Assembly: GCF_932526225.1 (NCBI RefSeq)
Contig: NC_064043.1
Location: 4,145,501-4,209,500 of the forward strand
Direction: 5' to 3'
Length of the DNA stretch: 64,000 nt
DNA from: Nematostella vectensis
Lineage: Eukaryota; Cnidaria; Anthozoa; Actiniaria; Edwardsiidae
Position numbers and translations under genes: made by a program. Below the pieces are notes generated by a model. It searched no databases. It saw only the letters and a program-made list of their open reading frames with translations, and was not told the origin of the DNA. Below, in pieces: positions 1-10,676 of the stretch. Each line of letters begins with the position of its first letter. Positions within the stretch are counted from its first letter, which is position 1.

Positions 1-2
1 AG

Positions 3-1385
3 AAGAGAAAGGCAAACAGTACTGCAATAACTGAGGAAAAGAAGGATACAACTAAGGACTTAGATTCCAAACAGTTAAACACTGGCGAGAAAAATATTAG
101 GGCTATTAGGGATTTAGAAAATAAAGAGATTAGTACAGAGAAAAGGAGGAAAGCTAGGCGTAAGAAGTTTGAAAGTTCTGGCGATTCAAAGCAAAGATTC
201 CAGTGCAGCTATTGCAGCAAGCAGTTTGGAAGAATGGAACACTTGCAAGCACATGAGAGGACTCACACAGGAGAGAAGCCATATATCTGCCATTACTGTG
301 GCAAGGCATTCGCTCAGACCTCCAACCTCGCCCGACATACAAGGTCCCACACAAATGAGAAACCATATGAATGCAGATACTGTGACAAGCAGTTTGCAGA
401 TTTTTCTTCCTGCAAGAGACATGAATGGCAACATACCGGTGAGAAACCTTACTCATGTAAGATATGCGGTAAGGGGTTTACAAATCCTGGCAATGTTACT
501 AGCCACATGAAACAGCATTCTGATGAGAAGGGGTACAAGTGTGTGGAGTGCGGGAGAGCATTTAAACTGTCTACAACCTTGAAGACACACATGTGGGTCC
601 ATAAGGAGAAAAAGCCCTTGGAATGCACAGAGTGCGATAAATCCTTTGTCCAGGAGTCTGCTCTTAGAGTACATATGATGAGACATGATGGTGTCAAACC
701 CTTTTCTTGCCCTCTGTGCACCCAGAGATTCGTAAACCAGTCAGCACTGAATGTTCACCAGAAAGTGCATAGCGAGGAAAGGCCATACAAATGTGAGGTC
801 TGCATGAAGGCTTTCAAGTGCTCAACACATTTGATTCGCCACGGTAAGATCCATGTAGGGAATAAGCCCTTTAAATGCAATGATTGCGATGCAGCATTTT
901 TTGCAGCACATGAATTGAAGAAGCACAGCAGACGGCATACAGGGGAAAAGCCTTATGCATGTGTGAACTGTAACAAGGCATTTAGTTCTTCTTCCTCGCT
1001 GAGTCTTCACATGAAGCGACATGCTGGAGACACACCCCACAAATGTGATATCTGTGGCAAAGGATTTGTGAACAAGGGGGCACTAAAGCTTCACATCGTA
1101 GGAGTTCACACGGATAAAAAACCTCATCAATGTCAACTCTGTGGAAAACCTTTCTTACACAGTTGCTCTTTGGAAGTTCACATGAGGAGTCATACAGGAG
1201 AGAAGGAGTTCATCTGCAAGATCTGTGGCAAGGCGTCAACTACAAGGGATGCCCTCAAAAGGCATTTGCGCATTCATACAGGTGAAAGACCTTATAAGTG
1301 CAAGATCTGCAAAAGGGCATTTGGGGATGCAAGTTCGAGGAACAAACACGAGAAGAGACACTCTAGTTCTGGTGTGAGTCAGTAG
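3..1385 (+). CDS. C2H2 zinc finger protein, 14 fingers, 5'-partial
   Basis: Probable nuclear DNA-binding transcription factor. The frame is open from base 3, so the true start lies outside the window; the Met at 234 is inside finger 1 and is not the start. A lysine/arginine-rich leader (about residues 1-64) is followed by 14 tandem fingers of the form C-x2-C-x12-H-x3-H, most joined by TGEKP-like linkers. Finger 11 has an H-x4-H spacing, and finger 13 lacks the conserved aromatic after the second Cys (CGKAS), so it may fold poorly. No KRAB, BTB or ZAD domain is visible in the part present. The stop TAG at 1383-1385 lies inside the first copy of a 56-bp tandem repeat that continues downstream. 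The gene sits between CEP135 exons on the opposite strand. The DNA target cannot be predicted here. The finger array is certain; the gene name is not. Confidence 0.93.
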   Translation, partial: KRKANSTAITEEKKDTTKDLDSKQLNTGEKNIRAIRDLENKEISTEKRRKARRKKFESSGDSKQRFQCSYCSKQFGRMEHLQAHERTHTGEKPYICHYCGKAFAQTSNLARHTRSHTNEKPYECRYCDKQFADFSSCKRHEWQHTGEKPYSCKICGKGFTNPGNVTSHMKQHSDEKGYKCVECGRAFKLSTTLKTHMWVHKEKKPLECTECDKSFVQESALRVHMMRHDGVKPFSCPLCTQRFVNQSALNVHQKVHSEERPYKCEVCMKAFKCSTHLIRHGKIHVGNKPFKCNDCDAAFFAAHELKKHSRRHTGEKPYACVNCNKAFSSSSSLSLHMKRHAGDTPHKCDICGKGFVNKGALKLHIVGVHTDKKPHQCQLCGKPFLHSCSLEVHMRSHTGEKEFICKICGKASTTRDALKRHLRIHTGERPYKCKICKRAFGDASSRNKHEKRHSSSGVSQ

Positions 1386-2009
1386 CCTTGTGTTCACATT
1401 ATAGGAACTCTAGTTATGGTGTAAGTCAGGAACCTTGTGTTCACATTATAGGAACGCTAGACACTCTAGTTCTGGTGTAAGTCAGTAGCCTTGTGTTCAC
1501 ATTATAGGAACGCTAGACACTCTAGTTCTGGTGTAAGTCAGTAGCCTTGTGTTCACATTATAGGAACGCTAGACACTCTAGTTCTGGTGTGAGTCAGTAG
1601 CCTTGTGTTCACATTATAGGGACTCTAGTTATGGTGTAAGTCAGTAGCCTTGTGTTCACATTATAGGAACGCTAGACACTCTAGTTCTGGTGTGAGTCAG
1701 TAGCCTTGTGTTCACATTATAGGAACTCTAGACACTCTAGTTCTGGTGTAAGTCAGTAGCCTTGTGTTCACATTATAGGAACTCTAGACACTCTAGTTCT
1801 GGTGTAAGTCAGTAGCCTTGTGTTCACATTATAGGAACGCTAGACACTCTAGTTCTGGTGTAAGTCAGTAGCCTTGTGTTCACATTATAGGAACGCTAGA
1901 CACTCTAGTTCTGGTGTAAGTCAGTAGCCTTGTGTTCACATTATAGGGACTATAGACACTCTAGTTCTGGTGTGAGTCAGGAACCTTGTGTTCACATTAT
2001 AGGGACTCT
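1357..2009 (+). repeat. About 12 copies of a ~56-bp tandem repeat seeded by the zinc finger stop region
   Basis: The unit begins GACACTCTAGTTCTGG and ends near CACATTATAGGAACGCTA. The first copy contains the last codons and the TAG of the zinc finger gene; later copies lie in the presumed 3' UTR. Several copies are shortened to about 46 bp by loss of GACACTCTAG, and others differ at a few sites (GTAAG/GTGAG, GGAAC/GGGAC). Confidence 0.92.
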
Positions 2010-2240
2010 ATCAAAGTAGGAGCACTGGATATTTTTCTCTGGCTTTATGCAGTAAAAGAATTTTTTACCAAGCCTCAACAGGAAATCTGACAATGTATGA
2101 ATCGTCCCCACCACATTTTTAGTGATACTGTTTCATGTGATTCAGCAGGAATACATTATATTTTTAAACATGGACACTCCATTTTGATGATTTCCAAAAG
2201 AAATCTTTATCGTTTTTATAATTACATTAGAGTTTCTTAC

Positions 2241-5200
2241 CTTGTCTCTGCCTTTTTTCCCTTTCACTGATTTGGTTAGTTTTAGCCGCTCAAGTTCCAT
2301 GACAAGATCACGTTCTAAAAAGATTTAATCAATAAGATGATTGCACTCAATAATATTTTCTTTTTATATGTTTAGTTCAAAAATGAAAATGAAATTAAAT
2401 ATTTTTTCTACTATCAAATCTGATTTACAAATATTATATTATATTATATTATATTTGAGAAGTGACCAATAATAGAACATTGTACTGTATACTGAGATTT
2501 TTTGTATAATTACAAAGTACAACCATAATGAAAGCGAATAAAAAACAATTTTACCATTGATAGTTAGCTGTGCATTCTTTTCAGAGAGCCGTTTACGTTC
2601 CTTTTCAGATTTGTCCAAGAGTTCAGCTGCACTGCGTGTGTCCGCATTAGATTTGTTGACAAGTGCAGCCAGTCCCTCATTGTCCTCAATTAAGCGCTTC
2701 CTCTCCTATAAAAATGTTTATGAGTTTTCATGAGTTTTGTCAAGTGCTTTGGTGTGGTATGGTATGGCTATTCCTGCCATTTGCAGTAAAACACTGAATT
2801 GCAAGCAGTACACACTGAAAAATGAAATACAAATACGATTGCAATAATAATAAATGGGCCTATCAGTACAACTGATAAATGACAAATTTTACAGATCCAA
2901 AGGACCTCTTTGTTTGGGTAGTTTGTCTGTTCGCCCCTGATATTAGCGAGATATCGTGATTGGTTTTGGCCCTCAGTTGTGGGTCAGGGAATTGACACTT
3001 GACAAAAGTATGACACTTATAAGCACAGCTTTCCTCAAGGGAAAAAACCCTGGACGATTCAGCAACTCTTGTGTATGTTTCAGTATGTTGTACAGTATAT
3101 TACTGTGTATTTTATGCACAATCTTCTCTATCCTATATAAGAATGTACAGCTTTTCTGTCTCTTGCCGTTATTTAAGGCTCTCTAGTGCTCTCTTCAATA
3201 GTTTGCAGCCTGCTAAAAAACACTTTTTGGCTTCTGTTATCGCATTTGGTGCTGTTTGATTGGTCAGCACCTTGCCATGGTGTGTAGGGAAAACATTTCA
3301 GTGCAGGCAAATGAAAGCCTTCCAAGAATTTTGAATGACAAAAACCAAAAGGCAATTTACCTTTCAGAGATTGTCTGTAGACTTCGCACAGTATTGAAAA
3401 TCACAGCAGACACTCACCTTGCGTAGTTCTAGAACCTCTTGGTTAGAGTCCTCAGTGCGCAGCTGTAAGTTTTTAATTTCAGCCTAGAACCATTATATGA
3501 CAAAATTAGAGATATAAACCAGGGTAAAGCCATGATGTAAAAAGTTAATACTGGGCCACAGCAAACCTTTTCCCTCCATGCCTGAAATCACCATACAATT
3601 GTGTGCTAATTATAATTCTAGAATACCCCATTCTTTTCTTATTCTAAGTTCAACTTTGCTGTTCTGTGTCAATTATGTATGTGCCATGTCTCACAAAAAA
3701 GGCCTGAACAACATTGCTAAAAAAAAGAGTGAAAAAAAAAACCCTTTAAGAGCTGTTGTCAGACACACATTTGTTATTGCTGTTAAGGCAAATTATGAGA
3801 AGCAACGCCAAAATAGCCACCTAAATATAAAATCTTTATTTACTAAATTCAATAAATAAATATTGCAACAGCTTTCCCAAATCAGCTGATGGAAATGGAT
3901 GCTTTCTCACGCTTGGTATTTTGCTAAAATAGCGGCTGACAGACAGAGAATTGTTTGATTTTATGTAACACTGTAACCTCAATGTTTAAAATTTTGGAAG
4001 CCATGATCAACAAGTCATCAAGGAAAATTATTCAAATGGACTCCATGCAACAATTATATAAGTGTGTCATCTTTGTTTATTGGCTTTGTCACACAAAAAT
4101 ACTACTGTTTACAATAGGAAATAAACAAAATAAAGAAAATAAGAAACAATGTGACAGGGGAAGAAAAGTAAGCCCCAATTGAAATTCTTTTCCAACAAAT
4201 TACAAACAATAAAAATTCTAAAACGAAAATAAAAATTGAATTACATAAATTTAAGCTCTATGAAATTATGGAGGTTGGTAAAAAGCAAGTTTCTCTAAAT
4301 AGTGAGTTGTCAGCTGATATCTGAAAGTTTAACAGTTCTAGGGAAATACGAATTCCTGTAATAATTTTGGTTGTGATTGGAAAAAAGGCGGTAATTGTTA
4401 GGATGGTAATTTCGAGTATTGTAATGGGACGTGGCTGGAGAGAGAAGGCTAGCTAAACTAATGCTCACATCAGCATTTTTTATTTTAAATAACAGAACTA
4501 GACCGGTTATGTCTCTTTGATATTCTAATGGGAGGAGCTTAAGAGTTTTCAGCCTTTCTGTGTATGAAACATCAGCGGGATAGTTCAAAATAAACTTGGA
4601 TGCTCGACACTGGATGTTCTCAATCAGAGCTTTGTGCTTGCCTGTCGAAGGCGACCAAATGCAAGAAGCATACTCCAGGTGGGGCCTAACAAGGGTGCAG
4701 TACAGCAGCTGTCTTGTAGTTGGGTCGAGGATGTCAGAACAGACCCGCTTCACTAGTCCAAGCACCCTGTTTGCTTTTGCGCACATAGGCTCGATGTGAG
4801 GACCCCAAGACAGATCTTTGGTAATTGTAACGTCGAGGTCAGTCACTTGCGCTACTGGATCCAGGGTGCGACCGCATAGTTGGTAAGGGTATGGAGGACG
4901 CTTGGTGGAACGCTTCTTTGACATGTGCACCACTTTACACTTAGATGCACTAAACTCCATGCCGTGCTCTAGACTCCAGCCGCACAGGGAGTCAAGGTTA
5001 GCCTGCAACTAGGTTGAAGAACTTGCAGTGTCTATAGAGCGGTAGAGCTTAGAATCATCAGCATAAAGAGTGATGTTTGAGCCTTGCTGCACGTAGTTAG
5101 GCATATCGTTGGCATATACTAGGAACAACAGGGGCCCAAGGATAGATCACTGGCAGCCAAGAGGAGGACACACCATCGAGGACAACACGCTGCCACCTTC

Positions 5201-8200
5201 CCGCAGAGAACCCGTGACTCCATACTGCTGCAGCTTGGAAATAAGCAGATGATGAGGGACCTTGTCAAAGGCCTTGGAAAGGTCTAGGTGAATGACATCA
5301 ATGTCCTCCCCCCCTGCTTGTCTGTCTACGATGTCATGATAGACTTCAACAAGTTGCGTCACGGTGGATTTTCCCTTAAGGAATCTGTGTTGAAGCTGGT
5401 AAATCTGGGGGGAAATGAAGTTGAAGCAGCGCTTGAAGACGCAGCGTTCAAGAGCTTTTGACAGGATACACAGAAGAGATATAGGCCTGCAGTTTTCTGC
5501 CAGGGTGGGGTCATCCTTCTTGAACACAGGTGTGACATTTGCGTCCTTCCAAAGCGCGGGAACGGATCCAAGAGACAGCGACAGGTTAAACAACTGACAT
5601 AACGATGGTGTGATTTGATGAGCGGTGTTTTTCAGCAGAATACCAGGGATTTGATCCGTTCCACAGGCTTTATGGGAGTCAAGATTTCGTAAGACATCCA
5701 GTACTTCAGGGACAGTGAGTTGGATAGAGCCCAGACCCAACACAGGCTCACGGTTGGTAGGCTGGGCGCTAACAAATTCCTCGCTGGCGGATGGACTGAA
5801 TATGGAGTGAAAATATCTGTTTAACAGGTTAGCCATGTTCTTGGTATCTGTAACGAAGGCGTGGCCATTGCGAAAAAAATTCGGAAGTGCATGATTTTAC
5901 GTATGTCCAGAAACGCTTTGGGTTGTTGGATATAACAGATTTTAGTTTTTCGGCGTGCTCTTTTTTCTTTTTGGAAAGCATTTGTTTTGCAGCGCGTCGA
6001 AGCTCATTGTATTTTCTTTCAGCAGCCAGCGATCCGGTTTTGTTTGCTTTTTTACGCTGCGCACCCTTCTTTTTGAGCAAAGAACGCAGTTCGTGATCTA
6101 TCCACAGGTAATCGTTCACATTACTGGGTTTGGATTTCGGAATATGCTCGTTAACAGCGGCGAGCAATAGATCAGTCCAATTAGCGAGTGATGAATCGAT
6201 GTTATCACGGTTTTGACAAATGCAGACATAATGTTTGCACTATACAGTAATCATTAACCAAACTTTAGTCCACTTACCATTGATGATGCAAGCTCTGTTT
6301 GCACTCTTGCAATATCTCTCTCCTTATCATCTTCAAGTTTTTTTGACAAGCGATCCACTCCCTTTAACTCAACCAGCAGCTCAGCATTTTTCTCCTCCAC
6401 ATCTGCAAGTTTCTGTGAGGCCAGGGCATGCTTATCCAAGGCATTCTTAAGTCTTTTCTCCAAGTCCCTATTGGCTTGCTGGAGATAGTCCACCTAGAAA
6501 TTAATGTTAAGTTTAAAGTGCAATGACCTTCAATTTCCAGATACTTACTTTCTCAAGCAACATAAACATAGTTCACATAAAAGATTTGAAAATGTTCAAA
6601 ATTATTACATTGTTTACAATAGGGTTATCCCTAAGAAAGTTGACTAGAAAATTAAGTTGGCTGCGCTAAGGAACAACCCTGTTCTGACTGTTTTCAGTCA
6701 TTTGTTTTACCTGGACATTGAGATGTGCAACCACTCTATCAGAGCTGTCTGACTTGACATCCTTTGTGACAGCATCGATGGGACGCCCACCTTCAAGCTG
6801 GACATTCAGCCTATCAATTTCCTTGTCTCTAGACTCAACCTGTACAAGAAACAAGCTGAAATTAGTAAAGCCTGGCTAGAGCATAAAGCGTCATTGTCAC
6901 CACACCTGGTTGATTATGTAACAATCTCATATGATAATTCTTAATAGGAAACGTGAGAAATATTTCAAAAATTGTAAAAACAGCGTGTCAATTGAAAGCT
7001 ATTTTTGAAGATGTAACTGATATTTCAGAGCCGAGTGCCTGTTAAATATTGCTGCTTCTGATGGATTGGAAGTAAACTGGCGACAATGCCAATTAAATTC
7101 TAATTGTACATTATTTCAAAAAAATGTTCATAAATTAGGTTAACCAAAATACATCTGCAAATCAGAGTAACCTACATTAGAAAGGGAACAAAACACAGGA
7201 ATAAGCATCAATGGAAATTGAAAGAATACTAAAAAACAAACTTAAAAAGGGTGCAAGGGGCATTATCCTGGCTGCCACTTAATGCACAAGTTGATTGAAA
7301 CCCCGGCCCCCCGACACCCGGGACATAGTGGGGGAGTAACGGAGACATGGCCATGAAAGTATTCTTTTGTACAGCTACATTTCTCCCCAGGGGCGGCGAC
7401 AGTAACTTTGTTGACAAATAAGCAGGGATTTTTGGCCTGGCTAATGCAAAACTTTTGACGATTCATGTATTGATTATTTTGCCATTCTTATTTTATAGGT
7501 TGTGGGATGTCTTTACCATTGAGTCTTGAAGCGTTTAGGGTATAGTTACAACAATTATGATTTGAGTTGTACTAGCAGAAGTCGTTGTGGTAGGAAAACT
7601 AGAAAATATTGTACCATAAGCCAGGGCAATAGGTCTGCAACAGCCCTATTTCCCCCAGGGGTGGCCGGGAGAAAATTACAAATGTAACACCGCAAAAATG
7701 TTACATTCCCCGCTATGTCCCGGCTGGGGTTTAAATTGACTAGTGCATAACCCACAGTAAGCTAAGGCTCTCAAGTAAATGGGTTCCACTCTACATAGTA
7801 TAGGGTAAGGGATTTTAGAACCTGTTCCATGAATCCCCATAGATATCATTCAATAGTTGTTTTATTCAATTTTCTCATTATGATAGCATAAACAAATATG
7901 GCAGGTCTCAGAAAGACAAATACTCCACCACTCAGAAGCTTAAATGCATTGGGTATCAAGTTCTCTACAACAGTAGAATAAGCACTACTGACTATTATGG
8001 ATGGAGCAGGAAATAGTATAAATTAGGGTAGCATGAACAAAGCTGTATAACATTGTAGAGCTTCTATAACATACTATGTGTCAAATCGTGGCAGCATTAC
8101 TCAAATTATGTTAGGATATTAAGAATTAACTAAAATTAGAGAAAACAAATAAATGGCTGCGTAAGCAAACTGCAATAATTAAAAATGTGAATTACAAGGG

Positions 8201-9566
8201 TAAATACATGACCCTTAGAAGCAGATCTTTAATTTAGTTTTGTCAGGAAACTTCATTCATGCCACTGATATAATTGACCTATGCACAATATTTTTCATAC
8301 TGTTAAAATTTAATCTTTTGTTTAAGCTCAAAGGACCACACACAAATTAAATATCTTAAAATGGAAAAAGTACATAGAAAATTTCATGCTAAATAATTCA
8401 ATGCTCGAAAGTGGGTAAAGAGAATTTTGGAGTAGACAATCGAAAATCAATCGATGTTTACATTTTCTAACGGTGCAACAACATTATCATTTGCATTAAA
8501 AAAGATAATCCATTTCATGTTCAGCTCTTAAGAATCTTTATCCGTTTAGTTGGTCGTTTAGAAAACACAATTCGAGATGGAATAATGAAAGAAAGGTATC
8601 ACAAACGCATCTGATGCGAATTTTTTTAAATATTATTACACTAAAATTTGCTGTACAAAATTAGAACAAATGTTATTGGTTTAGTATACCAGATTTTAAT
8701 CAAATCTGATAGCAACAATTATATTTCCGATGTTTTCAAAGATACGACATAACGGCAAGGAACTAGTAGTAATATTGCAGATAAGGATTACATGTTTGTT
8801 TGATAAGATTTTCCGATTCCGGATGGGATATCCGGAAGTGGTCACAACACGAAGTTTTTGGCGCCTTATTACAAACCTGTTTCCGCAATGTTTTATTCCT
8901 TCTCTCACCGGCGTCCTTCTCGTCTTGTAATCTCAATACTTTTGCCTCTAGCTCCTCAATTCTATTATCTGCCACACTTAATAAATCGGCGACATAAGGA
9001 TCCTGTACGTCTTGCAAAGACCCCGAGTAATTCTTCGCCGGGGATACCGTACTTTCGATGTCCATTCTTTGACGTCTGAAAGGTACTTGTTTTCGCCTTC
9101 CACCCGGCGTTTCCACAATAGCATGCAGATTTTTCTCCTGTAGCTCATGTATCCTTTCAGTCTTAACCTTGGCATCCTTCTCTAAGGCTTTTACTTTGTG
9201 TACGTATTGAGTATTGAGAAACTTGAGGTCCGCATTCTCGTGTTCTAGTTTACGAACGGTGCCTTTCAGCTCGCGAATAGATTGATCTGTATCCTCGCGC
9301 AATTTTATGAGCTGTAAATGAAGCTCGTTGTTCTCTTTCACCAACTTAGCATTATCGCTCCTGTAGGGCTCCACATTATCCTCGTACAGTGTCTTCGTCT
9401 TTTCATGCTTGCTGTGCTGCAGTTTGAGATTTTTCAAGCTTTCTGTTGTGTGTACAAGATCACTGAACAACTTCTCGACTAATGGAACCGATTCAATTCC
9501 AAGCGCTTGCCGATATCCTAGCTGATCTAAACGCTTTCTAAGCGTCGTAAACTTTCGTTCAGTCAT
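2241..9566 (-). CDS. CEP135: CEP135 centrosomal protein (N-terminal part, 3' exons outside the window)
   Basis: Coiled-coil centriole protein that helps build the cartwheel and pinwheel and binds microtubules. Six exons join in frame on the minus strand: 9566-8877, 6839-6711, 6493-6278, 3483-3418, 2705-2555 and 2314-2241 (442 codons). All junctions are GT-AG. The start at 9566 gives the conserved opening RKRLDQLGYRQ and LVEKLFSDLVHTTESL. The motifs EKNLHA.VETPGG and FRRQRM and the block DYLQQANRDLEKR are typical of CEP135/TSGA10, and the exon 1/2 junction keeps the family spacing exactly. The rest is heptad-like and rich in E, K and L. The vertebrate protein is about 1,140 residues, so roughly 700 should follow to the left, beyond the zinc finger gene, which would then be nested in an intron. 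The next exon was not seen between 2240 and 1386. TSGA10 is an alternative name, but the full N-terminus favours CEP135. Confidence 0.9.
4055..6219 (-). mobile_element. Degenerate, 5'-truncated non-LTR retrotransposon (jockey/CR1/L2-type RT) in a CEP135 intron
   Basis: Broken frames on the minus strand read, in order, the linker before RT (6217-5829; WTYVKS), RT fingers and palm (5836-5147; CRPISLL, HLDLSKAFDKVPHHLL), the catalytic YADD (5065-5054) and the C-terminal thumb region (5008-4310; LEYASCIWSP). The endonuclease domain is missing. A frame change near 5836, a stop just before the LGP block near 5147 and a TAG directly before 5008 make it inactive. The 3' UTR seems to run to about 4055 and is A/T rich with AATAAA-like runs; both ends are approximate. 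It lies in the same orientation as CEP135 in the intron between exons 3 and 4. Confidence 0.85.
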
Positions 9567-10676
9567 CTCTTACAGGTCCAATTCAAAAACTATTTAATTT
9601 CCTACAAAGAATTCGCCAAAACTTCTGTCCAAAGCGGACATTCCCGTATGAAGACCGTTGGCGAGTTTCGCGGCACTAAGGACGCTCGGCTCCAGAACAA
9701 AGCGCATGCGCAGATTTCAAATTTGCCTCTGTTTACAGTGAATGTAGGGAGAGTTGTTATGTTGGTCGTAAAATTAGATTGTCTGGAATAAAATCCGTGA
9801 TAATCCAGGGACATTATATGGGAGATTATTATCCTTTACTCATTATCTAGTTTCACATATTCAAATGATCTATAAGGCTTTCCACAGAGATTTTTTCGAG
9901 CAATTTTGTAGGACAGGTTCCAAGGATGAATATCAATAAATAAAAGAATTTCCGACATTTTGTCAAGTTTTAGGGACCATTTACACCCTAAAATCGCTGA
10001 CACATTCTTGTGCAGATTTGGACAGCATAGAACTGCATGTGGAAGCATAGCTGCTCATTCAAGTCACGCAACATTAATAAAGGGTTGCGTGACAGAGCAC
10101 AGCCGGGAACCGTATTATTACATGATTTGGCATATAAGATGATAAATCTGTACATGGAAGGCATATAATTCATTTACAACGAAAAAGGGGTTGATATTCA
10201 GGCTATTGTTTATTGATAGTTGGAAGTCTCCCCCATTAGAAGGGGAGGGGGGGAGGTTTCAGTCGTCGTGCGGGGTATTTTTTTGTCTCCAAGACGTACA
10301 TGAATTTTGTTTATCTTTTTGTGCATTTTTTTTATCTGGTTTGGGCTGCATGCATTTTTTCCCTTTTCGTCCTGTTCGTGTTTTTTTTTTTTTTTGTTCA
10401 TTACCAACCCCCTTTCACTCTTATGATGGTCCGCCCCTCAGGCGAAAACCTTGGGGCTTGAACATATAGCTCAGATGACCCCTCTGCTGTGGATTTGTGA
10501 TCATCTGACACTTAGGCGTAGCGCGTCGATGCTCATCCACTTTGCTCGCTTGACCTTTGAACTTTCAAGATAAGTTATGCTATGCAGTAAACGAAAGCGA
10601 TAAGATTACAACAGCAGCCTTACCCCAAGCCACACATTCACTCCAGCTTTCTTACAGCATATAAAACATAGAGGCA
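9567..10676. other. Divergent intergenic region between CEP135 and caveolin
   Basis: 1.1 kb between two head-to-head starts. It holds the NRF1-like site near CEP135, a T-rich stretch at 10321-10400 and a TATAAAA-like run at 10660-10666 that is probably too close to the caveolin ATG to be its TATA box. No gene is seen. Confidence 0.6.
9702..9711. promoter_or_regulatory. NRF1-like palindrome in the CEP135 promoter
   Basis: GCGCATGCGC is a perfect match to the palindromic NRF1 core and lies about 136 bp upstream of the CEP135 start, in the divergent CEP135-caveolin interval. NRF1 sites are common in TATA-less promoters of basic cell-biology genes. Function is inferred. Confidence 0.45.
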
